From positions 498,644-562,643 of the forward strand of contig WNKI01000003.1 of assembly GCA_015350385.1 (NCBI GenBank): a stretch of 64,000 bases of DNA, given 5' to 3'. The stretch's first letter is position 1. Each line of letters starts with the position of its first letter. The DNA comes from Aculops lycopersici (Eukaryota; Arthropoda; Arachnida; Trombidiformes; Eriophyidae). The notes below the pieces were generated by a model that had not been told where the DNA came from, ran no database searches, and saw only the letters and a list, made by a program, of their open reading frames with translations. Below are positions 53,501 through 64,000 of the stretch, in pieces. Position numbers and translations under genes: made by a program.

Positions 53501-56500
53501 GGTTAACTAGCTAGTCGTGGGCTGGCTTGCTTAGAGCGGCAACGTCACTGGATAGGGTTGGTCCGACTCGCTTCAGTAGGATGAACCAATTGAACGGCCA
53601 AGTTACCAGCCAGTTAGTTAGATGATATGAGCGTCACTCGACGTTGCAGCGATTGACTCGTGCACCGAACCCGCTGAGGCCAAGTTTCCTTCAAATTAAT
53701 TGGCGCTAACTTGTTGTATGGCAAGGGGATTGGCTATGGTTGTAGTGGTTGTAGTAATATTATTATAATCATGATATTGAGACGAATGTTCAACTTGAAA
53801 CTGCCAACTCTCTAAATAACGGCCCGACTTTCTCTGGCTAGCGAAATGACAATTCAAGCTTGAGAGTCTAAACACTGAGCATTTCGGACTCTAATTTTTT
53901 GCTTTCGGATTGCGCGAAAAAGGAAATAGATCAGGCGATGGCGCTACGCGCGCTCATTGGCTGCTTCCTAAAAGCAAAAATCTGAAACCAAATGAGAAAA
54001 GTCCGAAAAGCACTTGTAAAACCTGTAACAAGCACTGGCAATTGGCGATGATTTATCTGATTTCCGGGCCCAAATTGTTTCGTCTTGTTGGCTTGAAAAA
54101 CTCCAACTCCAACTCCAACAACAAGCAAAAGATCTTGAGCTAGAGTTAAGAAAGATGGTAAGCAATTTCAGTATATTGAGTTTAGCAATGATTTTTGGCT
54201 AAATGAGCTCGCATTAGGCAACATAATGTTACACAAAGGCAATCGACGCGTGATCATCGTGCGCGTGATGCACAGCCAACCACAACCACCTGCTCCCTCA
54301 ACTTGATTGCGTAACTCATATCACCGTCAGCAACCACCAACTTCGAAACTCTACATTCTATATTTCGCAATCTAGTTCCATCGATCGAGAGGGAGAGACT
54401 TGCAGCGGAATGAGGAGAGGGAGGAGAGTATCGGTATTAATAATTTCATGCGCCCCGAAGCCACGAAGAGCGAGCAAGGGAGTTAGCAAGTCGGTGAAGT
54501 ATATTAGACCGCAATGGGCGAGTAAATGGTGGCATCGAGGCATCACTTGCATGCGATGATTCTGATCTTTACCCGTTCTCCCTCCTCCGATGCCAGTAGT
54601 TGCGTAATGAGCTCTTTGCCAGTCTAACCAAATAATCGGCTCACATCCTCTTGCCCTCTGCCAGCTACTTGGCTACTCCTCGGCTCTACGACTATTCGTT
54701 GGGCGGGATATTGCGAGCAAAAGTTACGCTGCTGTCAGTCTTTGGTTGAACTTTGAGCGCCAAAACTCGACCAACTAAACTAAACTATACTAAAACCATC
54801 TCGACTAGACTCGACTCAAGCTCGCTGTTTAAACTAGTGCAACCAATGGAGATGCACGGAGGCTGGCCACAAATCTGGTAGCCGCTCGTGAAGCTAGCTA
54901 CTGGGTTAGTGCTGGCGAGGCAACCAGCAAGTCAGCCGCCAACAACTCAATTGTCTCTCTCCGTTTGCTTAAACCAAAGCAAAGCCTCTAAAGTGAAAAC
55001 TCCGCCTCCCTTTTACTCCCCCTCTCTCACTATTCAGTAGTTGGCCAGCAACCACTAGACCAGTGGCACTAGCTTGCTCGCTTGGCTAGGTGTTAATCGG
55101 TGCGACGTGATGCGCTTAGTGGAGGCACACTCACATCGCCCACTTGCTTAGCACGTCGTCTTCGTGCCTCTGCTTGCTGGCCGCGCATTTGCTTCAGTCA
55201 GAGGCGAGCTTCCGGTCCAAACGACGATTACGACAGTAGCAGCAGCAGCAGCGGCCTCAGTTATCCATGAGAGAGGATCGATTGGATTCAATTGGCACAC
55301 CAACCAGATAGCCAGCAAGTCGGCTTACAGTGGGACAACTTGTGCTGTTAGTCTTGCTTCCGGTTCCCTCTAAAAGTCGGCAAAGATCGGCGAGGATCGA
55401 CGGACGCATGTTAACTCAGCTCCTGGAAAAATGTACTCGGGCATGACCAAGCTGGGATGGCCAGCGAGCAGAGCAAAGCAAAGTGAAGAGACAGAAGGAC
55501 AGTAGAGGCCCAAACTTTTAGCACAAAAGCGGGAGAACACGAGGAGACCATCAGCTGATTGTGACAAGTGGTTCCGGTTGTTGGATTTCTCTCCTCTTTG
55601 GTTGACAGTCGCCGAGCTTTGCGCTTCGCTTGGAATCTGTTCCGTTTTGTCCGTTGCGGTCGCTACTTTGTGTTCAAAGTTTCGCAAGCTACTGCTTGCT
55701 AAACAAGCAGACAGCCGGCGAGCTTTGGCGACAAATTGGACCCTCCGCTACCCTGTCACCGTGTCCCTCTGAGGCGGAACCGATGCCATTGGTGGCACCA
55801 TTTGTGCAGTCACCACAAACAGAGGCAAAAGCAACACTAGAAGCAGTAACAACACCGGCACCGTAGATGTGGCGAAGATTTATCTCGACGCCAGACGCAA
55901 TCAGCTGGCTGGAAAGAGCAGTTAGCTGGCTCTTCAGGCATTAAGCGAGTGGAGGCGCCAAAAGTTGTAGTTTAAGTTGAAGTAGAAGTCCTGGCAGGAG
56001 CATCCGATTCTCCAGCAAACTTGCCGCTCCTGCCAGATCATCGCCGACAAAGGCAAGGCTACTAGCATGAGGCCACTCGAGTCGGCGGGTATGTGGCACC
56101 TGAATTAATGATCGCGCGATGATTGGTGTCCCCTCGGCAATAGTTGCACTACGAGCGACAGCGGCTGCTCCGACTGCGACTCAGGCGGCCGTCTTGGCGC
56201 CCCCGAAAACTAATCTAACTGTTGTTGTTGCTGTTGTCCTTCACGCAGTGCCACTTACAAGTTGGCCAATATTTTATCCAATTTTGTGCCGAATTTGGCC
56301 AGCTGGTTTGTCAAAATGTTTCTTACGAGAAAGAAAGAAAGAGAGAGGGAGAGAGAGGGAGAGAGTCTCTCAAGGTTGCTATTTGGAGGCTGCGACTTCC
56401 GCGATGGAAACAACTATAACTTTCTCCCGCTTACTAAATTTTAGGCTAACCTGGGCGAGCCAAATGCCATCCAATATAAACCCAACCAAATCAAAACCCA

Positions 56501-56863
56501 AAACCCAAAACCCCACCTGAGGGTTTGGATATAAGCTCGAAAACCGAATCCGATTTAATGAAAGAAAAACCTGCAAGAACAAAACCAGAGATAAAGCAAA
56601 CAAAAAAGCGCCCCACAAGCTGATACTCTCTGGCACTGCTTTGAAACTCAGATTGCTTACTAAAGGTTCAGAGTTCAGCTTTTGCATTTGTGCTGCAGTT
56701 TGCCAAACTCAACCACGAAGCCGATAGATAGACAGTGAGAAGGAAGTTTGCTAGCCTCAGGACAAAGGCGAGGGGCAAAAATTGAAAGACAAGCCCCCAA
56801 ATTACGTGTCAATTTTAGTTGTAGGATCACGAGCTAGCTAAGCGACAAGCTGGCAAGTCGCGT

Positions 56864-56881
56864 CACACACACACACACACT
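56864..56881. repeat. (CA)n microsatellite
   Basis: CA dinucleotide run. Confidence 0.85.
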
Positions 56882-59800
56882 CATCCTTCTTAAAACTTCT
56901 ATTACTTTCGCCAGTCTCTTTGTGGATACCTAGTTGCGGTGTAACGTTTCCATCAGGTAGACGTTTGGTTGGTTGGTCGCAAGTGTTGGTCCTACTGCTG
57001 TCACCGCCGCCGCCGTCGCCGCCACTACCATTGCAACTATCAGCAGGAGTGCAGTTGACGGCGGCGGCATCACCAAAGCAATCGGCGGTCGACACACCGA
57101 CGCACCAAGCGGTCGAGCAGCTAATTTGAATGGCAACGTCGATGGGCCTGAAATAACTGGACCAAATGCAACTAGCTTGCCAACTTTGCCCATCGACGGC
57201 GTCACCAACGACTAGACGTTTGTTGAAGTCTGCCAAGTTATTTGCCCTGCCAAGTAATAATTTCCATCCTATTTCCAGACACACAACCATCGAGCGAATA
57301 ACGACGACATCGTGCCTGTCACTATCGGACGCTTGTCACGCCCCCTCCATTCTCGGTCTCCATTTGCGCAAACAACTTTTCTCCTCCTCGTGGTCGTGTT
57401 GGTGGTCGTCAAGTCGAAACGTCTGATGCCAAACGACCACTACTACTTGCGGCTAGTTGTGGCGATCGCATGGACACGAGATGGAATGAGATGGAAACAT
57501 TGTGATGGAATGGGCACCGTTAAACGAACGACCAGAGCTGAGTTGGTATTTGAATAATCGAGTTGGCGACTCGGAAGTCTCTAGTTTGCTGCTCCAAGTT
57601 AATAGTGGTGCAAATTTCACCCACCAACCAATCGATTGATCAAATATTTATCCCAACGAAACTAGACTCAAGTCTGGTCTAGTGGCAGCTCAGTTACCTA
57701 GTGCCAGTTGTTGCATTCCTCCGTCTGTCTATCTGTCGTTGTGGCTGCACTGACTGATTGACTGATGCTTGCGGTTCCCACTTGGGAGAAGTAGGAGCCG
57801 GAAGTTGCACCGCCAAGCTCGCTAGTTTTCGTCTTCCGCTTCGAGCTACTCGACCGACCAGTTTGTTGGCTCGCTTGTTTGGTGATAAGCTAATGCTGCC
57901 AACTGGCAGAGAGAGAAAGGGCGACAAACGTGCAAACAAAAGGCGCCAGTTGGTTTATAGTCGATGCAACTGTGCTTAGTTGTAGTGGCGCAATTGCAGC
58001 TACACCCGTAACGACGATGACGACGATGGCCACCTCCACCATTTGAACTACAACTCTGCCACTCAAGTTGAAGTTGCTCTTGGCCAAAACTCTCTAAAGG
58101 CAAGCTAAACTTTAAGATGAAAACCTTGAGTGGAATGTAAATTTTCTGTTTCCGCTGCTTATCCGGTTTGCCTGCGAGGAACTCAAAGTTAGTGGCTCTC
58201 GCATAAACTCGACTTTTGGTGCTTATCGTTTCGGCCCATGCGCATGCAAATGGTTCAAATGGCCGCACAGAGAACAGAAGCTCGAAGTGGCCTCCTATGG
58301 CCTAGTGGACTAGCGCCCACTTCCGGTTGAGCTCAGCAAACGCCCAGTCAGTCAGAGGTTCAGTGGTTTGTGAGAGTTTCAATGAACAAACGAGTAGAGG
58401 AGAAGGGCAGATAAGAGAGGAGGAAAGAGAGATACAACAACAACTACAACAACAAAAAGCCACCGACAGATGAACAGACCAATGTGCACGCCCCCGCCAA
58501 CAAACCACAAACTAAAGGACCGGTCTACGCAAACCATAAATTACGAGCCCAAACGTGCAATGGTCGATCTCGCGAGCGTTGATTTGGCCCCATTCGTCTG
58601 TACGAAGTGGCAACTCTTTTAGGGGCTAGGCTATTTGTCTGGTTTGTGCCCGAGATTTAACCTGCGTGGCCTCAAAGGACAAACCATAGGCGACAATAAC
58701 CAGAGGTGAGCCACCGGCGCCAAGCGGAAGTTGTAAGTTTCTTGGCGGCGGCGGCGGCAGCAGCAGTGACCTAGCTGGCTATCCAAACGGTGGCGCCAAC
58801 GGAGCGAAGAAGGGCCATACTTCCGCTTGCCATTCTTCTCGGCGGAAGTGACAGCTGTTGGCTAGTTATTTTCTTTGTTGCTATTCTCACTCACCGACTT
58901 GCTGACTGACAGGACGACTGAGGTTACGTTCGCTAGCTGGCTAGCTGCTGCCGCCGACACCATGGAAGCGACAGCTGAACCCAAGGATAAGCTGTGGCCG
59001 TGACTCAGTGCTGGTCCAATGGCAAAGTGGCTTGGTAGTAGCGGCGCCGACAGCGGCAACTAAAGGTGTGTTGAATGTAACATGAGATTACAACTCCTCA
59101 ATGAGACGTCGAAATAGTTCACCTGCTTGTGACTATTTAGACACATTGGAGTTGAATGAGTTTGCCACTAACGCGGCCTAATGACCAGTTTGTCGACCGG
59201 CTGGAGATTTGCAAAAATGTAGCGTGGTCGCCGTTGCCTTCGCCGTGGTGTCATCGAATTCGAGCCCCACGACTATTACTAGGCTACACAATGTTGGCGA
59301 GGAATCAGATGGTTGGCAGAAAGAGGCCCGGATATGGCCAGAGAGGCACCTCGAAAGAGCTGATCGGATGGCATTCCTCCGATCGCTTCGTGGTTATGGT
59401 GGTGGTGGTGGTTATTTTGTTGTGCTCAGATAAATTTTCCTTATTATCTATGCTCGTCCACCTTAACCATTCCCTCACCTGAATCCTCCTCAGCCAGTTG
59501 AGTGGAAAAGAGAGTGGAGAGAAGTACTGGCTTAGGGTAAATTGGCCACAAAGTTGCGCAACATGCTCGTAAATGTTCTTGCTCACAGTTAGTCCGATTA
59601 ATGTTAATGCCACTAGACGAGAGAGGAGAAAAAACCGATCGGGCTAAAGCGGATACAGTCGTCTATGATGATGATGTTGATTATGATGATAATAATGGCT
59701 GCGGCGGTGGCGATTGTAGTTGCGATCGCAGTTGTGGTAACATGAGAGCCGGACTGATTCAAGCGAGCGGCGACAAATGAGCAGTGATTGGGATTTGGCT

Positions 59801-60280
59801 TTGGTGGCGGTTACTATTTTCTATACACAATTGCGTCTCCTATTCTTCGCGCCATCAATGATTGGCAACCACCTAGCTCCGCACCGCCGCAAGTTGGTCG
59901 AGTGCCACCTCAATATGATATTGCACTTCGAAAGAGACGGAGGAGCGTATGGAGACGGAGAGACGAGATAGATGAGCGAGAGGGGGAGAAAGAGAGTGGT
60001 AATTATATTTCATGTCATTGTTATTGGCAGTCATTGTGTTCTTTCTCCTTGTCCCTCTCTCTGCCTCTTCATCCAAATTTTCCATGTGCGCTTTTCTTCT
60101 AGGTGATGGTTTCGTATGGTTTCGTTGCAAACATAACATAAAATAGTGGAGTAAACATAATAAATTATCGCGACGAGAACAGTAATCGTCTTTCTCGGGA
60201 CAAACTCGAGGACGAGCTAGCAACCGAAAAGTTGTCTTGGGCGGAGCTCTTGTGCTCGGCCGCCAATGTTGCAGTTGTTG

Positions 60281-60329
60281 CTACTCCTACTCCTACTCCT
60301 ACTACTACTACTACCACCGCCACCGCCGC
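60281..60329. repeat. Compound (TCCTAC)n/(TAC)n/(CCACCG)n repeat
   Basis: Three adjoining simple arrays of related hexa- and trinucleotides. Confidence 0.85.
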
Positions 60330-60650
60330 TGGCCACCCATATCCAGAGTCTGTCCATCGGGCGCCGAGTTTCTCTCTGTTGTGCGGCCACTGAGACTGCT
60401 TAGTCTCGAGACCGAGATGGCGAGCGCATAGCGACTCCTGCGAGACCTAGCGACTGACAGCGCGCCGCGTGAATTGTTGCCGCGTCGTTAACTAGACGAC
60501 GAATGGACAGGCAAATGAATCTGGGCGCGTGAATTTGTGCATAGTCTTGGTCTCTCTAGTCTTTAGAAGGATTTTGCTGGCGGTAGTGGCGCGGCCAGCA
60601 AGACAAACTAGTCCAATGTTAATAGTTTCAGTGGAGTATCGTTGAGTGTT

Positions 60651-60671
60651 TCTCTCTCTCTCTCTCTCTCT
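60651..60671. repeat. (CT)n microsatellite
   Basis: CT dinucleotide run. Confidence 0.85.
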
Positions 60672-61047
60672 GTTCCTAAAGCAATCCCTTTGGGGAAACC
60701 TTTCAACTTACCCCCCTTTGCAATATATTCAAGTTTGACTTCAAATTCACCAAAGTCTCCGCCTGCTAGCAGGTTGAAGCCAGCAAGCTCATTTGCCAAC
60801 TAGCGCCCGCGATCTAGCTGCTCATTAACTGACATGTAAAGCCACAAGCAAATGGGGAAGTCGCGGCGAGTCATATCTTTGCGCAGCATTCGGTTCACAA
60901 CGACAAGATACAGCACACAAGTGGTTGTAATTTGTGGCTTTCTTTGTTACATGTAACACTTGACTTCTTGAATACCACAAGCGACAAGACGACGGAGACG
61001 ACTGCGATAAGATTACGTCGTCTTCCGCTACAACAATACAACACACA

Positions 61048-61054
61048 AGAGAGC

Positions 61055-61090
<36 letters not shown>

Positions 61091-61097
61091 AGAGAGA
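61048..61097. repeat. (GA)n microsatellite
   Basis: Long GA run with one break. Confidence 0.85.
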
Positions 61098-62106
61098 AAC
61101 AGATAGAGAGGAGGACTAACGGCGTCAATATAGCATTATAACGACGAGATCCTTTGCGGATTAATGGCGCTAGTGGTAATTTTGTTGCCATTCCATTGCC
61201 CCCGGGGAGGGTGACTCGGCAAGTTGAATTGGAATCCAGTTGTATCCAAAGTATTGGCTAGGGGGTTCAAGAATCCAACTACAGGCTACTGAGTAGGAGT
61301 TGAAGTTGAGATACTAGCACCACTACTGTAGGCCTTTGCGCATTATTTTTGTTGCGAAGATTGTTTTGCAACCTAACACTGGTACTCGTTGCCACCATGA
61401 AATGTTGAAATAGTTTATCTCTCTCCCCAATGTAATATTTCCATTGAACTAAACTCTAAAAAGGCTGAGTCCAAATCGACACAAATCCCCCGTTTACATG
61501 AAGCATGTTATATGTAAACGTGTGGTTGCTGACGCTAAGTCCTAATCTTATGCTGCTCAAGGTTGTTACGTACAACCTTGACCATGTGGTTAGTTGGGTT
61601 ATCTATTGAGCGGAATAAACTCTGCACTTGCGCTGACCAACTCAATAATTGGGGCTCTCATTCTAGCTGACCAAAATTTCATCTATGGGCTGAGTGGTCA
61701 TTTGCCTGCAACAAGTTTCATTCACTCATTCATTCATAGGAACCATAAGAAATGTGAACGCTTCGGCGGACACCGTTAAATTTGCAAGTGAGTTTTTACC
61801 TGTGCAGAGCAGACGAAATAAAGTAAAATAAATATGCACACAAAAGAGTCATTTGAACAACTTGTTGATGCAACCTAGCGCGTCACACATGAGAGCTATA
61901 GTCTGCTTGCTTCACACTGTACTCGATAATGTAATTATTGTCGGAATTAAAGTGTATCTCTGCGATTCAGCTCGTCGACAAAGCATCCACACCACCTTCT
62001 TACACATAGTCGAATCTCTATTGTCATGAATAATCGCTACGAGGTGGGAGTTATGACTAGATAGCGATGTTGTTAGCAATTCATTGTCACTATTAATACC
62101 AACAGG

Positions 62107-64000
62107 ATGATCAAATGTTTATTCGTGCTTCCCCTTACTGTAGTGGTTTTATTTTTAATTCAAACAAGTACTTATTTCCATTCCAAGACCCACATTACAA
62201 AAGCTTCAGCCCAATGGTGGTGGTGGTGGTCCAGGCAGTCTCAAGCTACATGTGATGATTTTTATAGTCGTAATCTACAGAATAAAAAACCATGCGACGG
62301 AAAGACGTTCTACGACTTTGTGCCATATGTTCCCATCATCAGGGCCGGTTATTGTTTCAACAACGGATCTGGTATTTGCAAACTCATGGCGGGCAGATAT
62401 GAGTTTTATGCAAACGTTTGGCAGGACAAATTTCTACGCTCAGCGCCGCCCAACTCTCAGAATGTTACCGCAGAGGGATACCATAAGCGAGTTCCTGTTA
62501 GTTATACTCTCAATGGTGATGTACTTTATGCAGATAGACCCTTGAATTGGGCCAAGGCTTATGTCAAGGAATACGGAGCAGGCGGCAAGAATCTCCTGTC
62601 GATCAAGAGCTTCAACTGGTGCGCCTACACTGAGGCCAATCTGTGGCCGTATAAAAGTGTCGTGAAGGACGCAAAGTCGAACAATCGGTACCACATTTAC
62701 TTTTACAATCGCCAATCGTGCATCATAGACACAAAAGAGAAGAGGGCCCGACACTACAACACTCGTTTTCTTCACAAAAGTCAGCTTAGAATCGATCTAG
62801 ATATGAACCCAACGATATTTGCAATGGAGGACAACCTGGCAAAGGATATTAGACTGGTCAAACATAAGCGCCAGCATTGGTATGAGGTAGAGTTCGAGAC
62901 AATCATTAGACCTAGAAAGAGATCTGTTGAGCGTGAAAGTTTTAACGAATCTGCAAACGCAAACACGACGAACAGATTATTTCAAGGAGGTCCAGATTAT
63001 TTTGTCAGAATGAAGGACACCGAGACTCTGCCATGTTTGCTCAGAGGAAATCGTGCCATCATAAGCACCTATGCTTACCCGACTAATCTTTGTCTCATGG
63101 ATTACTATGCCACTAGAGATCCCTATTCGAGGAAAAATGGAAAGCTACTTACTATGTATTGTGGAGATGCAGAAGTTGAACTTGCCGACCGGAGCAGAAT
63201 CGGTAGGCAAGAACGAATAGTGACAGCTACCCTGCACAATATTCCTAAAGATTCCAGTCAATTTGGACCCCACTTTTTTGGAGTCGAAACTAGTCTTGAT
63301 GTAGAATGGATTGAATTTGCCAAGGACGGCTACGTTTTTTCGGCTGTAACAACGATTCCAGTCGAAGGTTCGCAAAATAGATTGCGAGTTCTCATGCTAT
63401 ACGCCGACTTCAAAACCCAACCTGCTGATGAATACGACGAGTACTTTCCGATACCAAAGTATTCCGACTACATTGCTACATATTTGGGTGGGGACAGATG
63501 GGACATCTCAGAGCGCGAGAGGAACGCACGAGTGGTGAAGAATCTCAATTACGTAGACGATATTGCGTATTTATACAAATGCAATACAGTCTTAACCATT
63601 TTCGGTCCGCTTTACACGGAGCATCCGGTAGCTAAATTTTCGCCGGACAGCGCGGCACCAATCGGAAGTATCCAATCGCTGGGCATGTGGGAGATGACCA
63701 ATGCCTTTTTCAGCGACACTGACACGAACATATTGTGGGCATATCACCGAACGAACTATGTTGCAGCGTATAGGTACACCTGTGGGTCGAATGGCAAGCT
63801 GGTGAGTGGAGTCAGGGAGGGCAAATACTATTACAACGAAGGTAAGAACAAGCCGCCAGGCTGGAACGAAAAGACAATTTCACAGGCTGCGAGCATTTAC
63901 GATATGACGGAAGAGTACATATTCCAGGCTATGGGCGTCTTCAAGGGATCCCTCTCTTCACCTGAGCCACCAAATCCGGACAACTACCCAATCAAAGGGG
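62107..64000 (+). CDS. Large secreted protein of unknown family, 3' end beyond the window
   Basis: Uninterrupted frame of 631 codons from the ATG at 62107 to the edge of the window, with no stop seen. Residues 1-26 form a signal peptide (MIKCLFVLPLTVVVLFLIQ...). A run of five Trp at 37-41 is encoded by a TGG repeat. The protein is Tyr/Asn/Arg-rich with scattered Cys and several N-glycosylation sequons (for example NVT and NTT), and a basic RPRKRS site at 268-273 could be a proprotein cleavage site. Repeated aromatic patterns (such as YEFYANVW and EANLWPY) suggest a beta-rich extracellular domain. I recognise no family. Third-position codon use and the length of the open frame make it certain to be coding; the start is supported by the signal peptide. 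Confidence 0.88.
   Translation, partial: MIKCLFVLPLTVVVLFLIQTSTYFHSKTHITKASAQWWWWWSRQSQATCDDFYSRNLQNKKPCDGKTFYDFVPYVPIIRAGYCFNNGSGICKLMAGRYEFYANVWQDKFLRSAPPNSQNVTAEGYHKRVPVSYTLNGDVLYADRPLNWAKAYVKEYGAGGKNLLSIKSFNWCAYTEANLWPYKSVVKDAKSNNRYHIYFYNRQSCIIDTKEKRARHYNTRFLHKSQLRIDLDMNPTIFAMEDNLAKDIRLVKHKRQHWYEVEFETIIRPRKRSVERESFNESANANTTNRLFQGGPDYFVRMKDTETLPCLLRGNRAIISTYAYPTNLCLMDYYATRDPYSRKNGKLLTMYCGDAEVELADRSRIGRQERIVTATLHNIPKDSSQFGPHFFGVETSLDVEWIEFAKDGYVFSAVTTIPVEGSQNRLRVLMLYADFKTQPADEYDEYFPIPKYSDYIATYLGGDRWDISERERNARVVKNLNYVDDIAYLYKCNTVLTIFGPLYTEHPVAKFSPDSAAPIGSIQSLGMWEMTNAFFSDTDTNILWAYHRTNYVAAYRYTCGSNGKLVSGVREGKYYYNEGKNKPPGWNEKTISQAASIYDMTEEYIFQAMGVFKGSLSSPEPPNPDNYPIKG

Larger units (their letters stand above)
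48152..62106. other. Large simple-repeat-rich region without recognised genes
   Basis: About 14 kb with many GA/CT, CAA and TAC/CCACCG runs, a 20-N assembly gap and recurrent short words (see findings). Longest frame (49934-50626, plus, 230 codons) is low complexity and starts at an ATG, but resembles no family. The region may hold distal promoter and 5' exons of the glutamate-receptor gene or of the secreted gene at 62107. Confidence 0.4.

Overview
This is a nuclear animal genome window, and almost certainly an arthropod. It carries an arginine kinase, a complete bursicon-alpha gene, a quiver/sleepless-type Ly6 gene, porcupine and a kainate-type glutamate receptor. Most genes are intronless or have one or two short GT-AG introns. 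Together with a mite-like arginine kinase, this makes an acarine (mite) the best guess, but that is inference and no species call is made. A run of 20 N inside a CT microsatellite at 49348-49367 shows a draft assembly.

Layout. 0-7.9 kb: an OTU-domain protein tail-to-tail with an eEF1A lysine methyltransferase, a two-repeat filamin-like gene, an IMPACT-family gene tail-to-tail with a three-exon bursicon-alpha gene. 7.9-10.9 kb: no gene seen. 10.9-22.0 kb: a dense housekeeping block (SERHL-type hydrolase, FAM32A, gephyrin, DNAJC16, porcupine, RpS29, then three small mitochondrial-looking proteins on the minus strand, two of them only 8 nt apart). 22.0-29.4 kb: transposon territory, with an intact DDD transposase carrying a C-terminal Cys/His finger, flanked by long inverted repeats and accompanied by a small signal-peptide ORF, a second zinc-finger fragment and a broken membrane-protein gene. 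29.4-31.6 kb: arginine kinase with a long stop-free in-frame 5' extension. 36.4-39.1 kb: quiver-like Ly6 protein, RBX1, cytochrome-b5 reductase. 40.6-48.2 kb: an unusually large kainate-receptor gene. 48.2-62.1 kb: about 14 kb of simple-repeat-rich DNA with no recognisable gene. 62.1 kb to the edge: a long secreted protein of unknown family that runs off the window.

The genes do not form one pathway. Local themes are mitochondrial small proteins at 20.4-22.0 kb (one a candidate E3-recruiting adaptor of a 2-oxo-acid dehydrogenase, possibly co-transcribed with a J-protein) and neuroendocrine or neuronal genes (bursicon, Ly6, glutamate receptor, gephyrin, porcupine). Several genes were assembled here by hand from splice sites (filamin, bursicon, RpS29, Ly6, glutamate receptor). 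Their exon joins are predictions supported by family conservation across the junctions.
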